From positions 496,001 through 560,000 of the forward strand of contig NZ_CP054916.1 of assembly GCF_013364155.1 (NCBI RefSeq): DNA of 64,000 bases, written 5' to 3'. A program made the translations under genes and the position numbers. Source of the stretch: Streptomyces sp. NA02950. GTDB taxonomy: Bacteria > Actinomycetota > Actinomycetes > Streptomycetales > Streptomycetaceae. Below, piece after piece: positions 1-7,613 of this stretch (the first letter of the stretch is position 1; every line of letters begins with the position of its first letter). Under the pieces are notes generated by a model that worked only from the letters and a program-made list of their open reading frames with translations, was not told where the DNA came from and did not search any database.

Positions 1-813
1 GTCGTCCAGCAGCGGATCCTCGGTGCCGACGACGATCCGGGCGGGCGGCAGCCCGGTCAGGTCAGCGAACAGGGGCGAGACCTCCGGGCTACGACGCTGC
101 TCTTCTCCCATCCCTGGCGTGAACAGCTCATAGCCGCGCCGCAGCGTGTCGGTGTTGCTCAGCAGCTGTCGTGGGCCGAACAACCGCTGGCTCGGTGTCA
201 TCGACAGGTCGTAGGGGCCGAAGAGCAGGTGGGCCGCCTGGAACGCGCCGGTGACGCCATGCCGGTCGCGAAGGCGCAGCAGTGTCACGACGCTCAGGTG
301 GGCACCGGCCGATTCACCGCCGATCAGCAGCCGTTCGGTACCGAATTCGGCCGCGGCATGTGTCACCAGCCATCGGGCAGCCGCCTCGCAGTCCTCGGGC
401 CCGGCGGGGAAGGGGTGTTCCGGCGCGAGGCGGTAGTCCACGCTCACCACGGCCAGCCGTGCCTGCTCGGCGAGCCGCCAGAGCCGCTTGTCCTGTCCGT
501 CCGCAGACCCGAAGGCCCAGCCGCCTCCGTGGATGTGCAGGTACACGCCGTCGACGTGGTCCGGCGCGAAGATCCGTACCTTCACTCCGTCCTCGACGAC
601 GCGGTCTTGGCCGTGCGGCAGTCTTACCGGTGGCGTGTCGCCGCCGAGCCGGTTGCGCCGCAGAACCGCCAACGTGGCCGCGCTCGGTGCCTGCCCGCGA
701 GCTGGACGGTTCGCGGCGGCAGCCTCGAATTGCTCGTTGAATGCCAGGGTCTCGGGGAGGCAGTCCTCATCTGTGATCGTCATGCCGTCGATAGTCACAG
801 CTGCCCGCGACAA
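1..813 (-). CDS. alpha/beta hydrolase (HSL-type esterase), 3' end outside window
   Basis: Esterase/lipase of the hormone-sensitive-lipase group, expected to hydrolyse short-chain esters in the cytoplasm. The frame is open to the window edge. The oxyanion-hole motif HGGGW ends at Trp89 and the nucleophile elbow GGESAG has its Ser at 158, both counted from the ATG at 783. The last visible residues, GTEDPLLDD, carry the usual catalytic Asp region; the catalytic His would lie beyond the edge. I chose the TTG at 813 because GAGGAAAAGG lies about 10 bases upstream. GTG at 798 and ATG at 783 are alternatives, and the ATG has no clear ribosome site. Substrate unknown. Confidence 0.85.
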   Translation of the reverse strand, partial: MSRAAVTIDGMTITDEDCLPETLAFNEQFEAAAANRPARGQAPSAATLAVLRRNRLGGDTPPVRLPHGQDRVVEDGVKVRIFAPDHVDGVYLHIHGGGWAFGSADGQDKRLWRLAEQARLAVVSVDYRLAPEHPFPAGPEDCEAAARWLVTHAAAEFGTERLLIGGESAGAHLSVVTLLRLRDRHGVTGAFQAAHLLFGPYDLSMTPSQRLFGPRQLLSNTDTLRRGYELFTPGMGEEQRRSPEVSPLFADLTGLPPARIVVGTEDPLLDD

Positions 814-879
814 CGCCCTGTCACCTTTTCCTCGTGGTCTGTGTCACGGTCCTGTCCCGCTGCTGGTGTGACGGGATCG

Positions 880-1044
880 AACACCGGGCTGGTGCACGCT
901 CGCCGCCGCCTGCGCGCTGCCGGTCTCGGCGGCCTGGCCGACCTGGGCTTCATCGGCCTGGACGACGACGGGGACGACCCCGTGGTCGTCCCCGGCTTCA
1001 AAGCCACCGGTGCCCGCAGGCTCGCCCCGGACGGTCTGTGGGTA
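880..1044 (+). pseudogene. remnant of an IS5-like DDE transposase
   Basis: About 50 codons read as part of a DDE transposase, including ADLGFIGLDDD followed by DPVVVPGFKAT and RRLAPDG. These resemble the region around the second catalytic Asp in IS5-like transposases of streptomycetes (from memory of the family, no search run). Neither end of the gene is present and the frame runs into unrelated sequence on both sides. Likely an old insertion. It sits between the esterase start and the Ku stub, so it may be linked to loss of the Ku gene. Confidence 0.5.
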
Positions 1045-1185
1045 GTAGCTCATGAACAGGTAGAAGCCGAACTCGCAACGAACATCAGGGTGATCGAGAT
1101 GAGTGCACCGGCACGGAGACGGTGCATGAGTACGCGCCGGCAGCAGCGGGCGGGCGGCGCGCACCTGGGTGCCGACGTCGAAACC

Positions 1186-1245
1186 TCAGCAGTTCAGAGA
1201 GGTGACGAGACCGAAGCTCACGGCACCGGACCACATGGGGCGCAT
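1186..1245 (-). pseudogene. 5' stub of a Ku DNA-end-binding protein gene
   Basis: Nineteen codons plus a stop begin with MRPMWSGAVSFGLVT, which matches the conserved amino terminus of bacterial Ku (M-R-x-x-W-x-G-x-I/V-S-F-G-L-V). A good ribosome site, GGGAGG, lies 5 bases upstream of the ATG at 1245. After VT the reading departs from Ku (SLNC then TGA), and I see no Ku sequence further on. Ku recruits LigD for bacterial non-homologous end joining; LigD-type ligase and phosphoesterase genes lie at 13993-15653. Identification rests on a short but characteristic peptide. Confidence 0.6.
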
Positions 1246-1370
1246 GACGGCCTCCCAAGAAGCACCTGCCTGCGGCTGTCAAGCGTAGGCGAGATGCGGC
1301 ACTGGTGTCCGGCCCGCGACATCCCACCATGACCGATGGGGCCTCGGGTTCCCGCGGGAGGGCGGGCCCA

Positions 1371-1760
1371 TCAACTGAGGTAGTGCGCGCGTCCCTCGTC
1401 GTCGAGCCCCACGGAGCCCTCGGGGATGATGCAGAACTCATTGCCCTCGGGGTCGGCCATCACCAGGAACCCTCCGTCGTCGTACTGCTTCAGCCTGCGT
1501 CCGCCGAGCGCTACGACCCGCTGCTGCTCGGCGGCCGGGTCGGGCGAGGTGATGTCGAAGTGCATGCGGTTCTTGCCCGACTTGGGCTGGGCGGTCTGCT
1601 GGAAGCCCAGCGCCAGGCTGTTCTCACGACGCAGCCATACATACGGTCCCGTGCGGCCCACGATCGGCCTGCCGAGCAGCTTGGACCAGAACACTGCGAG
1701 CAGTTCGGGGTCGGTGGCATCGACGATGAGGGCATTGATCCGCATGGATGAGTCCGTCAT
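1371..1760 (-). CDS. VOC family (glyoxalase-like) protein
   Basis: 129-residue vicinal-oxygen-chelate protein of the single-domain glyoxalase-like type. Family features are ALIVDATDPELLAVFW at the start, a central strand with MHFDI (His as metal-ligand position), and the ending DPEGNEFCIIPEG, where the Glu-Phe-Cys region normally closes the fold. Function cannot be fixed from sequence: members include glyoxalases, bleomycin-type resistance proteins and dioxygenases. ATG 1760 is preceded by an AGGA-like site; ATG 1745 is an internal alternative. It stands alone, divergent from the next gene. Confidence 0.85.
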   Translation of the reverse strand: MTDSSMRINALIVDATDPELLAVFWSKLLGRPIVGRTGPYVWLRRENSLALGFQQTAQPKSGKNRMHFDITSPDPAAEQQRVVALGGRRLKQYDDGGFLVMADPEGNEFCIIPEGSVGLDDEGRAHYLS

Positions 1761-1934
1761 GTCCTGATCCTGTCAGGCCGCGTAGGGCCGCGGGCCCGCG
1801 TGGCCGAAGAGGCCGACCGACGGTCCGTCCCCAGGCTGGATTCGCGCCTGGCGTCGGCACGGGCCCAACCTCCGACGGTCCGGGAGTACCCCCCTGGTCA
1901 GCCCTCATCCAGGTAATCGAACTAGAATCGAACA

Positions 1935-2411
1935 GTGAGTATGGAGGAGGAGTGGCGGTCGAAGGCGGGGCCGTGGGCGCGGGCGACACTCCCGGACGGC
2001 CAGGAACTCGACGTCGTCGTGACCTCCCGCTACCGGTCGGAGGACGGCCGCTGGTGGTACGAGTGCGAAGCCATCCTCCCGGCCCGGCACGAAGCAGCCG
2101 ACGGTGCCACCAAGTCGATGGGCGCCCCTACCCCGATCAGTGTCCAGGCCGAGCGGATCACCCCGATCCCCGGCGAGGACTACTCGGCGCTGCCCACCGA
2201 AGGAGCGGTCGCGGGCCGCCAGTGGGCGCTGCAGAAGATCCACCAGTACAGCGAGGACTCCCCCGCCCGCCGCCTGCACCGCCGCGACTGCTGGCAGGCC
2301 CGGGACAGCCACACCCGAATCACCACCGAGCGGGCAGCCGAGCTGTGCGCGGGCCCGACAGTGGCGATCTGCGACGTATGCCGTCCGGACCGGGTTCTGC
2401 GGCGGCGCTGA
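1935..2411 (+). CDS. hypothetical protein with a C-terminal Cys/His cluster
   Basis: 158 residues, cytoplasmic, no membrane segment. The amino half is a basic/acidic mix with a small beta-rich part (RWWYECEAILP). The C-terminal third carries HRRDCW and ends with CDVCRPDRVL, so a His, a Cys and a CxxC could bind a metal. The ending resembles streptomycete proteins grouped as DUF6233, but I am not certain of that assignment. GTG 1935 or ATG 1941 could start it. It precedes the SRPBCC gene by 67 bases on the same strand and may share its transcript. Confidence 0.6.
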   Translation: MSMEEEWRSKAGPWARATLPDGQELDVVVTSRYRSEDGRWWYECEAILPARHEAADGATKSMGAPTPISVQAERITPIPGEDYSALPTEGAVAGRQWALQKIHQYSEDSPARRLHRRDCWQARDSHTRITTERAAELCAGPTVAICDVCRPDRVLRRR

Positions 2412-2478
2412 CCAGGCTCGTTTTACGGAGCCGCTGCTCGGCAACCCGCTGCTGTGACTACGGAGAGAGGAGTCCGTG

Positions 2479-2937
2479 ATGAGCACTGTGCGGGAGTCCG
2501 TCGAGGTAGAGGTGCCGCTGCACACCGCCTACAACCAGTGGACGCAGTTCACCGAGTTCCCACGGTTCATGGAAGGCGTGGACCAGGTGACCCAGATCGA
2601 CGACCGGCACATCCACTGGTCGACCTCCATCGCCGGAGTGCGCCGCGAGTTCGACACCGAGATCGTCGACCAGCTTCCCGACGAGCGCATCGCCTGGCGC
2701 ACCACCTCGGGCGACGTCCAACAGCGGGGCGTGGTGACGTTCCGCACCGTGGACAAGACCCACACCGAGGTCAACCTGGCCCTGGACTACGAACCGACCG
2801 GGGGTGCGGAGAAGGCCGCGGACATGACCGGGACACTCGACCGCCGGATCAGGGGCGATCTGCACCGGTTCAAGGACTTCATCGAACACCGGGGCCAGGA
2901 GGAGGGCGGCTGGCGAGGCCGCATCAGCCCCGGCTGA
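2479..2937 (+). CDS. SRPBCC family protein (polyketide cyclase/Coq10-like)
   Basis: 152-residue helix-grip (START-like) protein of the type that binds hydrophobic ligands in a deep cavity. Family features: an N-terminal strand with ESVEVEVPLHTAYNQWTQF, then FPRFMEGV, the central IAWRTTSGD segment, and a long C-terminal helix with RRIRGDLHRFKDFIE. ATG 2479 is chosen because GAGAGGAG lies about 7 bases upstream; the GTG directly before it is less well placed. Ligand unknown. A strong hairpin terminator follows 61 bases downstream. Confidence 0.85.
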   Translation: MSTVRESVEVEVPLHTAYNQWTQFTEFPRFMEGVDQVTQIDDRHIHWSTSIAGVRREFDTEIVDQLPDERIAWRTTSGDVQQRGVVTFRTVDKTHTEVNLALDYEPTGGAEKAADMTGTLDRRIRGDLHRFKDFIEHRGQEEGGWRGRISPG

Positions 2938-2998
2938 CCACCAGAGCCGCACCGGAGCAGCCCGGCACAACGATCACCAACGAACCGCATGAGCAGCG

Positions 2999-3035
2999 CC
3001 GAAGCCGATGGGGCGGACCGCTCCATCGGCTTCGG
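2999..3035 (+). terminator. 13-bp perfect hairpin, likely intrinsic terminator
   Basis: The arms CCGAAGCCGATGG (2999-3011) and CCATCGGCTTCGG (3023-3035) pair perfectly around an 11-base loop. It follows the SRPBCC gene and lies before the convergent SRAP gene, so it could end transcription from both sides. There is no T-run, as is common in streptomycetes. Confidence 0.75.
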
Positions 3036-3151
3036 ACAACCGGGGCGGGCTGGACCAGGCGCCGAGGCGTCCGGGAGGGAGTCGATGTTCCCGAAGGCCG
3101 TGCGCTGCTGATCGCACATCGTCACCCGCTGCTCACTCTTGGTGACCCGCC

Positions 3152-3892
3152 TTACCAGGCGACCTCATCCAGGAGGTGCGGGCCGTTGTTGCCGGTGTGG
3201 TTCACCGCCGTCGAGACGGGTCGGGCGTCCAGGTGGCCGTCTGCGGGCTGGGTGAGCAGCCCGCGGAGTTCGTCGGCGTTGTCGCGATGGGGGTCAAGCC
3301 AGGCGTCGTAGTGGTCCGGTGTCAGGGCGAGCGGCATGCGGGGGTGGATGCGACCGGCCGCGTCGGTGGCCTCGGTGGTGATGATCGTGCAGGTCATCAG
3401 CCAGGCGGATGGGTCGTCCTTCTCCATGTCCGGGTTGCGCCAGTACTCGTACAGGCCGGCGAGGGCCATCACCTGCCCGTCAACGGGATGGATGAAGTAC
3501 GGCTGCTTGCGCGCCTTCCCGCTCTGTTCGTTCTTCAGCCGCTGCCACTCGTAGAAGCCGTCGGCGGGGAGAAGACAGCGGCGCCGGGCGAAGGCGCGGC
3601 GGTAAGCGGGTTTCTCGTGCACGGTCTCCACGCGCGCGTTGATCATGCGGGAACCGATCTTCGGGTCCTTCGCCCAGGAGGGCACCAGACCCCACCGCAA
3701 CGGTCGCAGCTCCCTACGCACAGACGCCTCGTCGTCGCTTCCGCGCGAGGTGCGCTCGAGGACGGCGTAGACGTCGTCCGTGGGGGCGACGTTGTAGTTC
3801 GGGTCCAGCGTCTCTTCGGAGTGCCAGTCCTTGACGCCGAAGAGCCGAGTCAGGTCCTTCGGACTGCGGGTGGACACATAGCGGCCGCACAT
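3152..3892 (-). CDS. SOS response-associated peptidase (SRAP/HMCES/YedK family)
   Basis: 246 residues. The start is fixed by the invariant Met-Cys-Gly-Arg-Tyr beginning: Cys2 becomes the N-terminal nucleophile that forms a thiazolidine crosslink with abasic sites in single-stranded DNA. Other conserved elements are present: Asn34 in YNVAPTD, the RWGLVPSWA segment, INARVETV, Glu in DGFYEWQ and His in IHPRMPLAL. A longer open frame continues upstream to 4096 but lacks the family signature there. The role is protection of abasic sites during replication. It lies in the same window as LigD-type repair genes but not in an operon with them. Confidence 0.93.
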   Translation of the reverse strand: MCGRYVSTRSPKDLTRLFGVKDWHSEETLDPNYNVAPTDDVYAVLERTSRGSDDEASVRRELRPLRWGLVPSWAKDPKIGSRMINARVETVHEKPAYRRAFARRRCLLPADGFYEWQRLKNEQSGKARKQPYFIHPVDGQVMALAGLYEYWRNPDMEKDDPSAWLMTCTIITTEATDAAGRIHPRMPLALTPDHYDAWLDPHRDNADELRGLLTQPADGHLDARPVSTAVNHTGNNGPHLLDEVAW

Positions 3893-4109
3893 ACCGCCAC
3901 TGTGCCACGCACCCGCCGGAACGGCGGACCAGCGATGAGGGGTGCCAGGTACGCCTGACGGTTGTCCAGTCGTAGCTGGACCTCCTGCTCCTGATCGCCG
4001 GAGGCAGACCCGATGAACCTGGACCGTGAAGGCGGATGCGACGCCTGCCCGCAGCCGGTCGAGGGCCCAACAGCTGCCCGGGACGACGACCGCCACCGGC
4101 TCGGTCAGC

Positions 4110-4436
4110 CGGCGTGGCGCTGCCTGCCACAGCGGCAGGGTCTACGACCTGACCGGCCCAAGGGCGATCAGCGTCGGTGAAGCGGCCGGCATGATCGCCC
4201 GGGTCACCGGCCGTACCATCCGTCACGTCGGCATCGATCCGGTGGCCTTCGTCGAGCGACAGGTCGACGCCGGCGTCGCACCCGACGTCGCCCGACTACT
4301 CACCGAACTCCTGGTGGCCATCGGCAACGGCTCGGGCGCCGCACTCTCCGACGGCGTGGAACGAGCCCTTGGCCGGCCACCCAGGACTTTCGAGGCCTTC
4401 GTCACCCACACCGCCGCCGCGGGCCGCTGGAACTGA
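4110..4436 (+). pseudogene. C-terminal remnant of an NmrA-like NAD(P)-binding protein
   Basis: From about 4137 the frame reads YDLTGPRAISVGEAAGMIA, then VTGRTIRHVGIDPVAF, and ends RPPRTFEAFVTHTAAAGRW. This is the C-terminal substrate side of NmrA/azoreductase-like SDR proteins. The N-terminal Rossmann half with GxxGxxG is missing and no start with a ribosome site is seen. The sequence between 3893 and 4110 holds nothing recognisable. Confidence 0.7.
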
Positions 4437-4587
4437 AATACCCCCTCGCTACCGAGCAGGACGACATGAGCGCCGAAGTGGCCGGCTGAAGCGTTCACCG
4501 GCCGGCTGAGGCGCTCAGTCACAAGTTCCGAGGCACCCGCTGTCGCGGAAGTACCTCCCCCCGGTGCTTCGGCCGCCGGTCTCGGTT

Positions 4588-4863
4588 TCAGCCGCCGAAG
4601 ATCGACCACGAGGTCGTCCCGTGCGCGGCCATCAGGGCGGCAAGGACAGCCAGATCGGCGATGCCCAACCCCAGGCCGAGCAGCGCGCGGAAGCGGCGCG
4701 GAGTGTCCCGCCGCAATGCGATGACTGCCAGGGTGATCGCGACAGGGCCGAGGACGAGGTTGAGAACGAGTAGCCCAATGAGTCCGAGGACGAAGGAGGC
4801 CACCGCCATACCTTCGGTGTCCCGTCGACCCGTACGACGTGAGGGCTGGGCGGTGAGTTGCAT
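4588..4863 (-). CDS. DUF4190-type small membrane protein
   Basis: 91 residues with a polar N-terminus followed by two hydrophobic segments, about residues 19-46 (GMAVASFVLGLIGLLVLNLV onward) and 58-80. The GMAVASFVLGLIG start of the first segment, a short ALRRD loop and a second Gly-rich helix are typical of DUF4190. It begins 3 bases after the end of the gene upstream (4867), so the two form an operon. Function unknown. Confidence 0.75.
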   Translation of the reverse strand: MQLTAQPSRRTGRRDTEGMAVASFVLGLIGLLVLNLVLGPVAITLAVIALRRDTPRRFRALLGLGLGIADLAVLAALMAAHGTTSWSIFGG

Positions 4864-4866
4864 CGG

Positions 4867-5031
4867 CTAGACCCTCCTCGGTCGATTCCGGCGTCGTCGT
4901 TCACGCACAGTGAAGACGAGGAGCCAGACGCCGATGAGCAAACCGAGCGCCACGGTGACCGGCCAGGGGATGTAGGAGGCCGTCCCCACAACGATCGCCA
5001 GCAGGAGCAGGCTCACTACCAGGAAAAGCAC
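4867..5031 (-). CDS. small two-helix membrane protein
   Basis: About 54 residues: two hydrophobic segments (LFLVVSLLLLAIVVGTASY and WPVTVALGLLIGVWLLVF) and a very basic tail, RERRRRNRPRR. GTG 5031 is chosen because GGGGGAG lies 6 bases upstream; the open frame itself extends to 5166 without a better site. No family recognised. The DUF4190 gene follows after 3 bases. Confidence 0.55.
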   Translation of the reverse strand: MLFLVVSLLLLAIVVGTASYIPWPVTVALGLLIGVWLLVFTVRERRRRNRPRRV

Positions 5032-5681
5032 GGTCACCTCCCCCGGCCAGTGGCGCGGGCGTTGGGCAACAACCACGCCTTCCAAGCCTTCGGGAGCCTC
5101 ATCGTCGACTCGTTCATGACATCGCGAGTTACCCACCATTGGGTGTTTACACAGCCTGTTCCCCAATGGCGAGCACCAGTTGGCATCGCGCCCAGTTGCC
5201 GCCCCAGTTCATCGACCAGTGCGGCGTGAAGACGGCCACGACCGCCCATGCCAGCCGAACACGGTGCAAGAAGCACGTGCTACGAAGCAGGTCGACTGCC
5301 GGTTCGAGTTGGAGATGAACAGCGCAATCGGCGGTAGCGCCGGCGGCACGGTTCCACGCGGTGGTGCCGTCGCCGTGTGGCGGCGGTCACCGCCGTCGTC
5401 CGGCGGCACCGTGAGAGTCAGAGCGGGGCGCCAGGGTGCAGGACTAGGCCTATGGGGAAGCCCGTCCGGGTCGGCAAAAGCCCTCGATGGCCGTCAGGAA
5501 GCCCCGTCCGAAGCGTCCCCCGGCTCCGGCTCGGCGAGATCAGGCAGGCGCTGGCGCGGCCCGTTTCGGCCACGGGCTCACCCGACCGCCCGTACGTGTC
5601 GACGAGGCATCGGTAGTCGGGTGTGGTGAGGTGATGCGGACGGCGGGAACCGGACCGGGATCGGGGAGTCGAGGAGCGTCC
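5032..5681. other. 650-base intergenic region
   Basis: No coding region supported on either strand. It contains the left copy of the inverted repeat at 5479-5515 and the GAGGAG ribosome site (5671-5676) of the YHYH gene. Confidence 0.5.
5479..5515 (+). repeat. left arm of a 37-bp inverted repeat pair
   Basis: The reverse complement of this segment matches 6787-6823 at 33 of 37 positions by hand alignment. The shared core includes CGCTTCGGAC and GGGCTTCCTGACGGC. The pair brackets the YHYH gene, with outer ends about 1.34 kb apart. Confidence 0.75.
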
Positions 5682-6767
5682 ATGGATGGCGTGTGCGGCG
5701 GGCTCAGATCCGTTGTCGTGGCGGCTGGTGCCGCCTGTGTGCTTCTGAGCCCGGCGTTGGCCCCGGCCGACTCCGTCGCCGTAGCAGTCGTCGCGCCCCA
5801 TCCGGTGCGGGGGGAGGACGTGCGAGGCAGGGGAGAGGGCGGAGACGGCACCTTGATCACCCGCCTGCTCACACCCCCCACCGGCACATCGATCGCGTCA
5901 CCGGCACGGGACACCCTCTATGCCTGCAAAGGCGGGACCCTCACCCGGCCCGACCGCCCCTGGATCGACGCGCACGGTGTGATCGACGTGTTCAAGCGCC
6001 CCTTCGTGTCGGGGACCATGCGCTGGCACAAGGTGCTACGGGTGTGGACGACAGCGACCAAGAGGCATTTCAGGGGCAACGGTCTCCCGGACCATTTCAC
6101 CGGGCGCTTCCCCGTCCAGAAGGGCACTCCCGCCTACAAGTACTACGCGGAGATTCCCTCTCCCGGGTACCCCAACGCCGCCGCGATCCCGATCAAGTCG
6201 TGGAACCTCGACGTCACGGTTCCCCGCAATCCCACCGTCGCGGCACAGCCCACCTGCATCGACCAGCTCACGACGGGGATGGCTCTGGCGGGCGGCACCT
6301 TCCACCTCGAGGTGGCGACCGACGCGGCGGACCGCCCGGTCGACCCGAACGCGGCCCTGCCTCTCGACCGCTGCTGGGGCCATCCGTACGAGACCCAGTA
6401 TCACTACCACGGCCCCTCGCAGACCTGCTTCGACAAGGCGTCCGGACGGCCGAAGCACGGTGTTCTTGGGCACTCACCACTCGTGGGCTACGCCATCGAC
6501 GGCTTCGGGATCTACGGGCCGCGCGGCGAGGACGGAAAGATCGTCAGGAACGAGGACCTGGATGTCTGCCACGGCCACACGCACGCGATCACGTGGGACG
6601 GCAAGAAGGTCGTCATGTACCACTACCACCTCAACGGGGAGTATCCGTACTCGATCGGATGCTTCCGGGGGACACCTGTGACGGTCCCCGGGTCCGGGCA
6701 CGGCTGGTGCCACCAGTGGGACCGCAGTTCGACCCTGGCGGCGGTAGGCACGCGCAGGCGCCACTGA
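5682..6767 (+). CDS. secreted YHYH domain protein
   Basis: 361 residues. The start ATG 5682 has GAGGAG 5 bases upstream and opens a signal peptide (SVVVAAGAACVLLSPALAPAD), so export is likely. The body has the YHYH-family signatures: QYHYHGPSQTC, then GHSPLVGYAIDGFGIYGP, DVCHGHTHAITWDG and VMYHYHLNGEYPYSIGC. The many His residues and paired Cys (TCID, RCWGH, TCFD, DVCHG, IGCF, WCHQW) suggest metal binding and disulfides outside the cell. The biochemical role of YHYH proteins is poorly known. The gene stands alone and is bracketed by inverted repeats. Confidence 0.85.
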   Translation: MDGVCGGLRSVVVAAGAACVLLSPALAPADSVAVAVVAPHPVRGEDVRGRGEGGDGTLITRLLTPPTGTSIASPARDTLYACKGGTLTRPDRPWIDAHGVIDVFKRPFVSGTMRWHKVLRVWTTATKRHFRGNGLPDHFTGRFPVQKGTPAYKYYAEIPSPGYPNAAAIPIKSWNLDVTVPRNPTVAAQPTCIDQLTTGMALAGGTFHLEVATDAADRPVDPNAALPLDRCWGHPYETQYHYHGPSQTCFDKASGRPKHGVLGHSPLVGYAIDGFGIYGPRGEDGKIVRNEDLDVCHGHTHAITWDGKKVVMYHYHLNGEYPYSIGCFRGTPVTVPGSGHGWCHQWDRSSTLAAVGTRRRH

Positions 6768-6786
6768 GGTGGAAGCGACTGCGGCT

Positions 6787-6823
6787 CGCTTCGGACAGGG
6801 CTTCCTGACGGCTGTCGAAGGCT
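6787..6823 (-). repeat. right arm of the 37-bp inverted repeat pair
   Basis: Matches the reverse complement of 5479-5515 with four mismatches. It begins 20 bases after the YHYH stop codon. No duplication of a target site next to the arms was obvious by eye. Confidence 0.75.
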
Positions 6824-7613
6824 CCCTGACGACCCTCGCAGTCTTCGCCTCCAGCCGGTTCCCCGTCCGGGAACCGGCACGGACCACCCACACCGATAAC
6901 GCCAGCGGATGGAAGTGCACCCGGGGACACGAGCGATCCACGGCCACGCCCGGGAACGCAACGAGCCCTTCCCCACGGCAGATGAAGCCCGCCGCGCCCT
7001 CGCGCCTGCCACGGAATTCACATACCAGGAGCGATCGGAGATCCCCCGCCCGGTCCCGCGTTCCCAAAACCGGAACCCACCTCGGCGGGAACTCCGTCGG
7101 ACACGAGCCGGCCGTCCGGACCGCTGACGGCATTCCGTCACCTGACGAGCCGCATTGCGTCGGTAGCTCTTCATCTGGGAGCCCTCGATGACCGATGCCT
7201 GCGGATCCGGAGCTCTTGCCGGCGCGCTCGGCCTCACCCAAACGGGCGCGTTCCTTGTTGACAGTCACACCGCCGTCGGGGCTCCCTGCACGCCTCCAGC
7301 TTTGCCGGCACGACTGGGACCCGGATTGCTGGGAACCCCGGGGTTATGTGTGCTGTACGGCGCCCGGCACTGTATGCCGCTTCCGCTGCCTCCCATCGGC
7401 GCGAATCTCGCTCCCCCCAGCATCCCCGAGCGGGTGAGTCAGCCGGCTCGTGCCACGACACGCGTCATGCCTCGTCCCGGTGCGCGGGCGAAGCGCTTCG
7501 GCCGAATGCGCATGTCGGCGTGGTGCGGGAAGCCGGGACGGCACGCAATGTGTAGATCTTGAGTATCGATGTCCGCAGCAATGACGAGCACAACGGAGGA
7601 CAGGAAGGCGTCC
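6824..7613. other. 790-base intergenic region upstream of the oxidoreductase operon
   Basis: No convincing gene on either strand. The right end holds the ribosome site GGAAGG for the gene at 7614. Promoter elements could not be assigned. Confidence 0.45.

Noticed and set aside
229..1332. 367-codon plus-strand open frame over the esterase and the IS/Ku remnants
   Set aside because: Most of it is antisense to the esterase; only the short IS5-like segment inside it has protein similarity.
3893..4096. N-terminal extension of the SRAP gene
   Set aside because: The family requires Cys directly after the initiator Met, so translation must start at 3892.
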